NCBI GenBank assembly: GCA_016720585.1
Contig: JADKKH010000004.1
Coordinates: forward strand, 310,001 to 374,000
Direction of reading: 5' to 3'
Source of the DNA: Chitinophagaceae bacterium
Lineage (GTDB): Bacteria; Bacteroidota; Bacteroidia; Chitinophagales; Chitinophagaceae
DNA length: 64,000 nucleotides
Of this stretch, positions 51,627-60,149 are shown in pieces (the stretch's first letter is position 1; every line of letters starts with the position of its first letter). A program made the translations under genes and the position numbers. Below the pieces are notes generated by a model. It was not told the DNA's origin and searched no databases. It saw only the letters and a list, made by a program, of their open reading frames with translations.

Positions 51627-53384
51627 ATGATGACGATAAGCAAATCGAAATATGATCCGGTAAAATATAAAACCCCAACCGGTACCCAACTTTCCTGCAA
51701 AGGCTGGATACAGGAAGCCGCCCTTCGGATGCTATTAAATAATTTAAATCCCGAAGTGGCGGAACGACCCGATGACCTCATTGTTTATGGTGGCAGGGGC
51801 AAAGCCGCCCGCAATTTTGAAGCGCTTGATAATATCATCGCTGCACTTAAAATATTGGAGAACGATGAAACATTGCTCATCCAATCAGGCAAACCCGTAG
51901 GTATTTTAAGAACACATAAAGATGCGCCAAGGGTACTCATCAGCAACTCCCAACTCGTCCCCAACTGGGCCAACTGGAAACATTTTGACGAACTTGAAAA
52001 GAAGGGCCTTATGATGTACGGCCAGATGACCGCCGGCAGCTGGATATACATTGGTTCCCAGGGGATAGTGCAGGGTACTTATGAAACTTATGGAGCTATT
52101 GCCGATAAGCATTTCCGGGGTACATTAAAAGGTACGTTGAACGTTACGGCAGGTCTTGGAGGAATGGGTGGAGCGCAACCGTTGGCAATAACCATGAACG
52201 AGGGGGTGGCTTTAATTGCTGAAGTAGAGGAATGGCGTATTGACAAGCGTATTGAAACAAAATACCTGGATGAAAAACATACCAGTATTGATGATGCCAT
52301 CAATGCCGCCATGCATTACCGGCGGGAAGGTGAAGCAAAAAGTATAGGTGTGTTGTGTAATGCCGTTCACCTCCTCGACAGATTGATACAACGGGACGTA
52401 ATACCTGATACACTCACCGACCAGACCAGTGCCCACGACCCGCTGATCGGTTATATTCCTCATACGCTCACCAACGAACAGGCCAATATACTCAGGGAAA
52501 AAAATCAAGAAGAATATCTCCACCGCAGTTATGAAAGTATGCACCTGCATGTTCAGCTCATGCTTAAGTTAATGGATAAAGGAGCGATCACTTTTGATTA
52601 TGGAAATAATATAAGAGCAAGAGCCAAGGAATTTGAGTCAGGAGTCAGGAGTAAGGAGTCGGGAGTGAAAACCCAAAGTGAAGACGACTCCGAACTCCGA
52701 ACTCGGAACTATAAACCCGGAAGATGTTTCGATTTCCCCGGCTTTGTCCCCGCATACATACGTCCCTTATTCTGCGAAGGCAAAGGCCCTTTCCGCTGGG
52801 CGGCACTCAGTGGCGATCCCAATGATATTGCGGTTACTGATGAAGTCATCATAAATATGTTCCCGGAAAACGGATCTCTGATCCGTTGGATGAAACTTGC
52901 CAAAGAAAAAATTGCTTTCCAGGGATTGCCTGCAAGAATTTGCTGGTTAGGACAGGGAGAAAGGGAAAAAGCCGGATTGGCGTTTAATGAATTAGTAAGA
53001 AATGGAAAAGTAAAAGCGCCTATTGTAATTGGCAGGGATCATTTAGATACCGGAAGTGTAGCATCGCCCAACAGAGAAACGGAAGCCATGCTTGATGGTA
53101 GTGATGCAGTTGCGGATTGGCCGATATTAAATGCATTGGTGAATACGGCAGGAGGCGCCAGTTGGGTAAGCCTGCATCATGGTGGTGGGGTAGGGATGGG
53201 ATACTCGATTCATGCCGGTATGGTAATTGTGGCTGACGGAACAAAAGATGCTGAAGAAAGATTGCGACGTGTATTGAGAAATGATCCGGGTATGGGAGTT
53301 ATAAGGCATGCGGACGCAGGCTACGATTTAGCAAAAGAAACCGCAAAGACTTATAACTTAGATATATCTGATAGAATTAAATAA
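51627..53384 (+). CDS. hutU: Urocanate hydratase with an in-frame repeat-derived insert
   Basis: A 585-residue NAD+-dependent enzyme that hydrates urocanate to imidazolonepropionate. Family motifs: [76 protein letters not shown] and [30 protein letters not shown]. Also present are [15 protein letters not shown], with the active-site-region Cys, and [22 protein letters not shown]. The usual enzyme is about 550-560 residues. About 26 extra residues (337-363, [20 protein letters not shown] through [10 protein letters not shown]) sit between NNIRARAKE and CFDFPGF, and are the translation of a heptamer element. The insert keeps the frame and every known motif, so activity is plausible. It sits in a surface-loop position judging from alignment with the usual short link (inference). 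Confidence 0.93.
   Translation: MMTISKSKYDPVKYKTPTGTQLSCKGWIQEAALRMLLNNLNPEVAERPDDLIVYGGRGKAARNFEALDNIIAALKILENDETLLIQSGKPVGILRTHKDAPRVLISNSQLVPNWANWKHFDELEKKGLMMYGQMTAGSWIYIGSQGIVQGTYETYGAIADKHFRGTLKGTLNVTAGLGGMGGAQPLAITMNEGVALIAEVEEWRIDKRIETKYLDEKHTSIDDAINAAMHYRREGEAKSIGVLCNAVHLLDRLIQRDVIPDTLTDQTSAHDPLIGYIPHTLTNEQANILREKNQEEYLHRSYESMHLHVQLMLKLMDKGAITFDYGNNIRARAKEFESGVRSKESGVKTQSEDDSELRTRNYKPGRCFDFPGFVPAYIRPLFCEGKGPFRWAALSGDPNDIAVTDEVIINMFPENGSLIRWMKLAKEKIAFQGLPARICWLGQGEREKAGLAFNELVRNGKVKAPIVIGRDHLDTGSVASPNRETEAMLDGSDAVADWPILNALVNTAGGASWVSLHHGGGVGMGYSIHAGMVIVADGTKDAEERLRRVLRNDPGMGVIRHADAGYDLAKETAKTYNLDISDRIK
52635..52710 (+). repeat. Heptamer element inside hutU coding sequence
   Basis: Left arm: GAGTCAG, GAGTCAG, GAGTAAG, GAGTCGG, GAGT (52635-52666). 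Right arm: GACTCCGAACTCCGAACTCGGAACT (52686-52710) whose complement reads as AGTTCCG, AGTTCGG, AGTTCGG, AGTC. The 7-bp units match those after sdhC. A 19-bp centre separates the arms. The whole is in frame with hutU. Confidence 0.85.
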
Positions 53385-53413
53385 GCCTGCGGGAGTCCCG
53401 CCTCAGCGGGGCG
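53385..53413 (+). repeat. GC-rich palindrome after hutU
   Basis: GTCCCGCC and GGGGCGGAC flank a short loop (about 53394-53416), directly after the hutU stop codon. It is far more GC-rich than the surroundings and resembles short palindromes scattered in related genomes (recalled). It could act as a terminator without a T-run. Confidence 0.5.
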
Positions 53414-53468
53414 GACGCCGGATATGAACTCGCCAAAGAAACAGCAAAAGCTAATAACTTAAATATTG
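53414..53468 (+). pseudogene. Remnant of a second hutU 3' end
   Basis: Translates to DAGYELAKETAKANNLNI, which repeats the true hutU C-terminus ([18 protein letters not shown]). About three quarters of the bases match, with most differences at third codon positions, so this is a diverged homologue and not a fresh duplication. It has no start and is cut off by the GC-rich palindrome. It probably is the tail of an older hutU allele left when the present gene was inserted or recombined in. Confidence 0.75.
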
Positions 53469-53477
53469 CGATTTATA

Positions 53478-55262
53478 TTAATTGGTTCGCCTCACTCTGA
53501 AGTTGCCTGTAAAAGTATGCACCGTTTGGGTGGTAATATCCGTTTTGTTTGCAGTGAATGTTCCGGCTATAAACTGACCGACAGGGCCATATTCAGTAAT
53601 GGTTACAGTGCCAGAATTTAAAAGATAACTGTTACTTGAAAAAGTGGCAAAACTGCTCACATTAGTAATACTTCCAACTATAAGATTAAATGAGCCAAAA
53701 GTTATCGTAACATAATTTGTAGCGACCAGAGGAAGCTTCCGTCCGTAAATCGTAGTAGTATACGTAGGGGGAGGAGTCGCAAACATGTACATCGTGTCAA
53801 CGGGTGTGGAATAGCTAAAGGGAATCCCGTTGTCCGTAAAATTAAAATATTCCTGAGTATTCAGGCCACAGGCATTTATATTCGGTATATTTTGTATTCC
53901 CGGATTAGTAATAATATATGATTGCGGGGTACTTTGCTGGGATGTTGAAACATCTTCACCAATCAGGGAGATCGTACTCGGGAAACTGCATACCAGTTTG
54001 TTAACACTGTAGGTGCCATTGTTACTGAGCCGGTACCTGTTTAATGAAATGCCATCTGTTACAATAATATAACCATTTGTTACCGGTGTGTTGCTGCAAT
54101 TTTTTACACTTCCCGTAAGGGTAGCGATTCTGCCAGTCGTGGAAATTACAATAGTGCCCAAAGAGATGTTAACATTGGTTGTATTAAAGATTTGAGTATA
54201 AACGGCATTGGTGCAATTGCTGTTATCAAAGACTTCCAGTTTTAATTGTGCATTTGGGGGTACATACCCGCTTACATACCCCGTAGAATCGGTATAGCCA
54301 TAATCGGAAAAATAAATGCCGGGACTTAAGGCGGTAACTTTTACATAGGCATAGGGTATGGGTTGCCCGGTTGTATTGACGAGGGTACAATTAAACTGTA
54401 TATAGTTCCCTGGTACATCACAATTCCAAAAACTAAAATGGCTCACATCGCCCGCATAAATACTACCTGTTTTTGCAGCACTGCCCTCTTGTTTCCAAAG
54501 GCCAATGTTTTCATCAAAGTACCAAAGTGGAATTGTGGCCGGAGCTATGGATAACAATGACGAAGGAATAGGCAAACTCAATAATGCTTTTTTGCCCGAA
54601 GTTATTTGTAATAATTCCCCGCCATTTCCTGTTAACTCTACTGCTGCCATACCATAAGTTGCCAATAATTGTAAATTGCCATCTGTATTAAGACCCCGCA
54701 GGTCTCCGGGCATGATACTGGAAATTTCATTACTGGTTGGGTTAATCCAATAGGCTGCAACATTAACTGTACCTGTATACGCCGCATTCGTTGCTGCATT
54801 TATCACAGCATTGGCCGGAAAAGAAATGCTCAGGCCATTGGATAATGTTACAGCACCACCACTTCCGCCATTAACTGTACCAGAGTTGGTTTTAGGAATA
54901 AGCTTTATTCTGAAAAAAGCACTTTTGCCTTCTGCAGCAGTATAGGTCTTTATGCTTTTAAAATAACCGGTTTTTGTTACCCTTACGGTTGCTGCATTTT
55001 GAATGACGCTAACATTCCTGATTTCAAAAAAGCCATATTTGTCGGTGGTAATGGTTGAACTGCCGATTTGTACAGTTGCATTTAAAACAGGCAGATTGTT
55101 TTCGTTGGTAACAAAACCGCTTACAGATGAATTTACTTTACTGATCAGGTCAGGTGGGGAAGTTTTTCCACTATCATCCTTCGTATTCTTTTGACAACCG
55201 GTAAAAGTTAAAAAAAATACCAACACAACAGATAGTAAATAAAATACAGTTCTCTTTCTCAT
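53478..55262 (-). CDS. Surface lipoprotein with carboxypeptidase-regulatory-like domain
   Basis: About 594 residues from the ATG at 55262; a TTG three codons upstream is less likely. The N-terminus MRKRTVFYLLSVVLVFFLTF then TGC is a lipoprotein signal. The next block (about residues 45-120) is a carboxypeptidase-regulatory-like fold: VSGFVTNENNLPVLNATVQIG, ITTDKYGFFEI, TVRVTKTGYFKS. A second region (YTGTVNVAAYWINPT, LWYFDENIGLWKQEGSA) resembles ZU5-like or autoproteolytic surface modules. Further beta-sandwich segments (IQFNCTLVNTTGQPIPYAYVKVTA) complete it. No enzyme motif is seen; adhesion or ligand binding on the outer face is plausible. Function not assigned. Confidence 0.78.
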   Translation of the reverse strand: MRKRTVFYLLSVVLVFFLTFTGCQKNTKDDSGKTSPPDLISKVNSSVSGFVTNENNLPVLNATVQIGSSTITTDKYGFFEIRNVSVIQNAATVRVTKTGYFKSIKTYTAAEGKSAFFRIKLIPKTNSGTVNGGSGGAVTLSNGLSISFPANAVINAATNAAYTGTVNVAAYWINPTSNEISSIMPGDLRGLNTDGNLQLLATYGMAAVELTGNGGELLQITSGKKALLSLPIPSSLLSIAPATIPLWYFDENIGLWKQEGSAAKTGSIYAGDVSHFSFWNCDVPGNYIQFNCTLVNTTGQPIPYAYVKVTALSPGIYFSDYGYTDSTGYVSGYVPPNAQLKLEVFDNSNCTNAVYTQIFNTTNVNISLGTIVISTTGRIATLTGSVKNCSNTPVTNGYIIVTDGISLNRYRLSNNGTYSVNKLVCSFPSTISLIGEDVSTSQQSTPQSYIITNPGIQNIPNINACGLNTQEYFNFTDNGIPFSYSTPVDTMYMFATPPPTYTTTIYGRKLPLVATNYVTITFGSFNLIVGSITNVSSFATFSSNSYLLNSGTVTITEYGPVGQFIAGTFTANKTDITTQTVHTFTGNFRVRRTN

Positions 55263-55293
55263 AAGAATCAATGATAAATTTTATTCACCAAAA

Positions 55294-55506
55294 TTAATGT
55301 TTTATGTTAAAAAGTGAAAAAGAGGATCTGGTGTTCTTCCGGATTGACCTATGAATGGTAAAGAGAAATAATAATCCGTAGCCGGTGTATTTGATCCATT
55401 TACGCCTTGGTTGGTTTTTGCCCTCCACCAACCCAACGAATATATCAGGAATCATCTTTGCGCATTTAAAACTCACTAATGTCTGGAGGCGTGTGAAAGA
55501 AATCAT
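55294..55506 (-). CDS. Possible small membrane protein (weak)
   Basis: An open frame of about 70 residues with one hydrophobic helix (KYTGYGLLFLFTIH) flanked by basic residues (PRRKWI, RSIRKNTR). No family, no clear ribosome-binding site. I list it because it fills an otherwise empty 270-bp space in the same direction as the gene at 55541-55909, but it may be noise. Confidence 0.25.
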   Translation of the reverse strand: MISFTRLQTLVSFKCAKMIPDIFVGLVEGKNQPRRKWIKYTGYGLLFLFTIHRSIRKNTRSSFSLFNIKH

Positions 55507-55540
55507 CCGCAATGACCTAAAAAGCCATCAACGTCTTAGT

Positions 55541-55909
55541 TTATTTTGGTTCATCTTTTTTCCCACCAAATAAGTCACCCGCTTTTTCTTTAACCGAATC
55601 AAATACATCTTCTGCTTTCTGAGCAGCACCTTTGACAAAATTTTCAATTTTTTCGCCGGCCTGTCCCGGTATCATATCGCTTATTTTATCCAGGATACTT
55701 TGCTCATCTTTTTTGGGTTCTGTGGCGTGATTTTCTTCAAAAGCTCCTTTTGACGTTTTAGGTTCCTGGGCAAACATCTTTTCAACGGTATCTTTCATCA
55801 CAGGGAATTTTTCTTTCATAAATCCTGTTACAGTTGATAAAATACCCTTGGCTTGCTCCACCGACAATCCATAGTTCTTTTGTAGTTTTTGAATAAGTTC
55901 CTGTAGCAT
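55541..55909 (-). CDS. Small helical cytoplasmic protein of unknown function
   Basis: A 122-residue protein with no signal peptide. The N-terminal about 45 residues (LQELIQKLQKNYGLSVEQAKGILSTVTGFMKEKFP) predict as two helices with the QAKGILSTVxGFMKEK pattern seen in small DUF937/DUF2267-like proteins. The second half is charged and disordered (KTSKGAFEENHATEPKKDEQS), followed by an amphipathic segment DKISDMIPGQAGEKIENFVKGAAQ and the tail DSVKEKAGDLFGGKKDEPK, like late-embryogenesis or YtxH-type stress proteins. A stress role is a guess. Confidence 0.62.
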   Translation of the reverse strand: MLQELIQKLQKNYGLSVEQAKGILSTVTGFMKEKFPVMKDTVEKMFAQEPKTSKGAFEENHATEPKKDEQSILDKISDMIPGQAGEKIENFVKGAAQKAEDVFDSVKEKAGDLFGGKKDEPK

Positions 55910-56263
55910 ATTAGTATTTTTTATAATGTAGTTTAAAGTTCAACTTTTTTAACGGGAATTACTAATAAAATCGGTGAAATAGCGTTTAAAAGGAGGTTCT
56001 AAACCGTTCCTTCATCCTTGACTATCGGGACTGTTTAGGCCGGGAACCAGCAGAAAAACACCTGCTGTGGCTTAAGGAAACTCGTCTTCGAAGAAAATGG
56101 TTAGTTAAAAATTTACCAGATATGTAGTTTGAACTGGAATTAACAACGAATGTTAAAAAAGTTAAATAGTTTTGCAAAAGAATTTGCCTGAATTGTTGTC
56201 TATGTCTTTTGAATTTTTTAATACAATTTCCGATATTTCTTCAAATCATTTTTTCTGAAAAAA
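55910..56263. other. Intergenic region without a recognised gene
   Basis: 354 bp between divergent genes. I see no open frame of note, no tRNA, no strong hairpin. AAAGGAGG at 55988-55995 looks like a ribosome-binding site but no start codon follows in a useful frame. Promoters for both neighbours presumably lie here. Confidence 0.4.
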
Positions 56264-56989
56264 ATGAATACTGTCGTAAGATCGTTTATGGCCTTTTCTT
56301 CTCTGATTGTATCAATTGATGCAACCAGTTCTGTAGCGGATAAGCCTTTGTATGGCCTGGAAAATGGAACATCCTTTAATAATAAATCTCCTGTCTTTGC
56401 TCCATCAGATACGACATCAGACAATTCCGTACTTGACACGTCATTTTACCGCATCAACACAACTTATAAGGCGGCCCTGATCCGCTTAAAGCAACAGGCC
56501 GGTGCAGTTAAAGAATATCTTGCAGAGAATGATTTTAATACGGAGTATTGTTTCCTGGTAGATATGTCCATTCCTTCCGGGAAAAATCGCTTTTTTGTTT
56601 ACAATTTTAAAAAGGAGTCTCTTGAAACCTCATCGTTGGTGGCCCATGGTTTTGGTTCTACCAAACACAACAGTTATGATGAACTGGAGTTTTCCAATAT
56701 GCCTAATAGTTATAAAACATCCTTGGGTAAGTATAAAATAGGAAATGATTATAAAGGCACTTACGGTTTGTCGTATAAATTGTATGGATTAGACAGTACT
56801 AATGACAGGGCTTTGGAACGAACAATCGTTTTACATGCGGATACTCATGTACCGGAAAAAGAACCTTTTCCCTACCATATTTATCAAAGTGCCGGATGCC
56901 CGACAGTGTCCCCATTGTTCCTGTCAGTTTTGACTAAATATATCAAGGCTTCCAAAAAGCCAATATTAATGTGGATCTATTATTCATAA
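56264..56989 (+). CDS. Murein L,D-transpeptidase catalytic-domain protein (YkuD_2)
   Basis: A 241-residue protein with a weak N-terminal export signal (NTVVRSFMAFSSLIVSIDA). The catalytic module covers about residues 95-235: NTEYCFLVDMSIPSGKNRFFVYN, SSLVAHGFGS, SLGKYKIGNDYKGTYGLSYKLYGLDSTNDRALERTIVLHA. It ends with HIYQSAGCPTVSP, where Cys212 is the expected nucleophile and the His of VLHA its partner. This is the YkuD_2 group, related to L,D-transpeptidases that crosslink or attach proteins to peptidoglycan via meso-diaminopimelate. The activity of this group is little studied. The catalytic residues are all present. Confidence 0.88.
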   Translation: MNTVVRSFMAFSSLIVSIDATSSVADKPLYGLENGTSFNNKSPVFAPSDTTSDNSVLDTSFYRINTTYKAALIRLKQQAGAVKEYLAENDFNTEYCFLVDMSIPSGKNRFFVYNFKKESLETSSLVAHGFGSTKHNSYDELEFSNMPNSYKTSLGKYKIGNDYKGTYGLSYKLYGLDSTNDRALERTIVLHADTHVPEKEPFPYHIYQSAGCPTVSPLFLSVLTKYIKASKKPILMWIYYS

Positions 56990-57127
56990 TTCTGATGAGG
57001 GTCTGGTACAACCCGGGAAAGTAAACCTGAAGTTTGAACTGATCTTCCTCATAGTAAGTCCCGGAACATATCATATCTGAACAGAGTTTGAAAAGGTAAC
57101 TTTGAGATTCACCAGAAGGTTCAGGGC

Positions 57128-59309
57128 ATGTTTAATTTATACCCTTCAAAAAAGAAGTTTCTTCCCCGCCGGTTTTTAATCACGGCAGTTTGTTTTATTC
57201 TTTTGTTTTTATCAGCAGGGCATTTTCAGGCATTGCCCAAACGGGTACTCCGAAGTTGCAACGGAACGTCTCAAAAAGAACAGGTCAGTTTTCTTCAAAA
57301 TATTAACCCGGGTTCTTTAGATTCTAATATCGTTGTCAGGCTTTCCCGGTTTATTGGGTCAGAAGTGGACAGTATTCACAGGTCTGTAATGGCTGATACA
57401 ACATTACCGGATGCTGAAAAAGCAAGGGCCATACTGAGCATGATGTATTTTATTCAGGAGCTCTGTCAAAATCTCTCCCTACAAAAATTTGAAGTCTATG
57501 ATATTCCTGAAGCCCTGGAATCGTATAAACGGCTCTTAAATGCATTTCTTTATCATACACCCTACGCAGAAGTACTAAAACCCTTGGCCCCAGGCGCAGC
57601 CAATTGTTGGCCGCTGCTTTCTGGCAGTACAAAGAAAGCGGGTTACTTAGCGATATTGCAATATATAAACGTGTCATTTCTTCTCCGGACTATATTCTTC
57701 AGTTCCTGGAAATGTACCCCGGGTTCCGTTTTGCCGACTCTTTGTTGTTGTTTGCAGTGGATTATAACCCAGTCAAAATAGCTTCATACCTTCAACAGGA
57801 TAAACCCGGTTTAGAGGTTATTATACGTAATAACAAAAACATATACCTGCAAAATGTTGCAACGCTTTCGAAAAATCCGAACGCATCAGAACTGCTCCCT
57901 TTCATACTGCCGCTTGCAGAAAATAGCCTGACAACTGAAGAAATCATTGAAAAAAGAAGGGATGCAACCGGTTATTTTCAACTACTGGTTAATACCCTTG
58001 AAAAATATAGGGACAGGCAGGCAGGTGCTTCAAATAAGTACCTCAATCCTTTACGGAAAGCCATAAAGGAAAAATCCCTTTCTTTCTTTGTGAACCAGAT
58101 AAATGAATTACATGCTTCTGCAGAGGATATCCGTTTCGCTTCTGTGAGAGATCTGCGCCTGGAAGATATCTACTACATAATAACCAGTTGTGAGGATGAA
58201 CTGTATACATCCAGTTACCTGGGTTTGTACAAGCGGCTCATGGATCATTTCAGTACGCCGTCAGTTGATTCATTATTTAATGTAGTACAGTATGATAATT
58301 TCTCCCACTTCATACGGATGGCTGCCAATTATAATACACTGCCGGATTTTTTGAGTTGTATGCCACAGGAAACAGCCTTGGGATTATTGAAACGGTTTAT
58401 CTCGCACATTGAAAGCGATACACACACAGGACTTGAAAAGGCGATGGATATAGCTGATTCATTTGCCGGGTTTAATTCTGTACCGGGTATCAGTCTGCTT
58501 TTCCAAAACGAACTGAGATCCAATTTTGAACGGTGCCAGTCCGGCCAATTATATTTCGGCATGCGCTTATACGGTATTTTGCTGAAGGTTTTTGACCTGG
58601 TAAAGGAAAAAGACCCTGCCAAAAAATTATGGTCAAAACTCGGAAACCCTGATTTACTGGATCGTAAGGAGCTGCAGAATAAAAATGGTGAAATAATACA
58701 GCTGGTTTTATTTTATGGTGATGAAGATGGGAAAGCTTCCTTCAACAATTTCCTTAACCTGTTTAAATCTCCAAAGGAATGGGTGATCTCTGAAAACAAA
58801 CTTTGGGTAACGATCCGTTCTCTATCCGGACAACCAATTATTATTTACGCTAACCTGCCACTCGATGAAAAAAAGGAAATGGATCTGCAGGCACAGGATT
58901 CGCTATCTTTTTATTTGCAGCAGCGATCGGACGATCCGGTCATTCTTATTCACCGCGGCCACAGTTATCATCTGCGCCAGACGCTGAAAAAACTTCAGCC
59001 ATCTGTTAGACTGACCATACTGGGTTCCTGTGGCGGTTATAATAGTATCTTAAGTGTTGCCCGTATCAGCCCTGAAGCACAAATCATCGTTTCGAAAAAA
59101 ATGGGATCACAATTTATCAACGATCCCTGATCGATGTGATTAACGAAACCTTGCAACATGATAAAGACCTTATCTGGGAAGAGGTATGGGCGAAAATGAT
59201 GACCCGGTTCCGGAATGATGGGTTTTTACTAAATCTTTTCAATGAATATATCCCGCCCTCAAAAAATGTGAGCCTCTTTGTATTTAAACTTTTTAATTAT
59301 TACCGTTAG
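57128..59309 (+). CDS. Secreted or membrane-anchored protein with caspase-fold-like His and Cys motifs, two frameshifts
   Basis: A protein of about 727 residues when repaired, with an N-terminal hydrophobic segment (FLITAVCFILLFLSAGHFQA). The next about 450 residues are helical repeats with no family match. The last 220 residues hold FYGDEDGKASFNNFLNLF, VILIHRGHSYHLRQT, RLTILGSCGGYNSILSVARI and QIIVSKK. A strand ending in H-x-G-H and a later strand ending in S-C-G-G matches the His and Cys positions of clan CD peptidases (caspase, gingipain, CHAT). The codon for the Cys is at 59029. The frame breaks at CCCC (57588-57591) and at AAAAAAA (59095-59101). Each is a one-base deletion, giving LAPRRSQLLAAAFWQYK and VSKKNGITIYQRSLID on repair; the repaired frame ends at TAG 59309. 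Function inferred only from motif. Confidence 0.65.
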
Positions 59310-59518
59310 CCTGATGATTATAAGGTTATCACTTTCTTTATTTTTTACCAGACATAGTAACTGCAAACGGGTTCTTAAAAGGGTCAATTGTGGGTCGGAT
59401 TCCGCAAGCAAGAACACTGAAGCCGCTTCCTGCGCCGGAATGGTGCCAAAACAAAAACTATTGGTAAATTCACCAAACGGCCTGGCACATTAATGACGGC
59501 ATTTATTTTAAAATAGGT

Positions 59519-60019
59519 ATGGGAAAAATTCCGTTAACCAAAGAAAGTGAATTTGTTGTAGGGGAGGATAAAGTACTGGTTACGATCCTGGCTACACTAT
59601 TCTTTGCCCTTTTTTTATATGGGTTGATTGATGCGCTCTTGCATCATTTTACAAAACTTGATTACCAGAATTTTATTTTCATGATTGCCCTGGCACCGGC
59701 CCTGCTGTTTTTTATAAAAGCAAAAAACAAGCGGGTTTATATCCGTATCAATAAAACGGGGATCTACCAGGAGGAACAACTGGTAACCGGTTGGTCAGAT
59801 TTTCTGAATGCCTATATCAGCCAGAAAGATAAAGTGATCAGTATCCAGGACAATTTTATCCTGGTGGTGGAGTACCGGAAAGACGGTGTTGAAAAGGGTT
59901 TCCGTCGTAAAATTCCACTCACCAATACCCAGAATAAATCAGAGGAAGAAGTGCTGGAAGCGGTCAAGTTTTTTTGGAAAGAATATGGGAATGATTCTTA
60001 CTCAGCAGTTGTTATGTAA
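59519..60019 (+). CDS. Hypothetical membrane protein with a PH-like cytoplasmic domain
   Basis: A 166-residue protein with two transmembrane helices (about residues 19-42, VLVTILATLFFALFLYGLIDALL, and 48-64, FIFMIALAPALLFFI). It then has a soluble domain of about 95 residues beginning KRVYIRINKTGIYQEEQLVTGWSDFLNAYISQKDKV. The order of two helices and a beta domain with xIxINxxGIYxxxxLxxGWxxF is common in bacterial proteins with PH-like or YcxB-like folds. No known function. The upstream 209 bp (59310-59518) contain no credible gene. Confidence 0.65.
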   Translation: MGKIPLTKESEFVVGEDKVLVTILATLFFALFLYGLIDALLHHFTKLDYQNFIFMIALAPALLFFIKAKNKRVYIRINKTGIYQEEQLVTGWSDFLNAYISQKDKVISIQDNFILVVEYRKDGVEKGFRRKIPLTNTQNKSEEEVLEAVKFFWKEYGNDSYSAVVM

Positions 60020-60149
60020 AGATAACCTGCCTGGCGTTTGACAGATTTATACTATTTGTTGTGCTTAACACAGAGCATATCCAACAATAGAAATAACATC
60101 ATCAACTACTGTGGTTAAAACAGATATCCCGGAACAGTCAAACTTTCAC

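Noticed and set aside
57128..59309. True pseudogene status for the broken 57-59 kb gene
   Set aside because: Only two single-base losses in homopolymers separate it from a full-length frame, and other genes in the window show the same error type, so decay is less likely than sequencing error.
59278..59493. 71-residue open frame after the 57-kb gene
   Set aside because: It overlaps the repaired C-terminus of the upstream gene in another frame and has no features beyond one hydrophobic segment.
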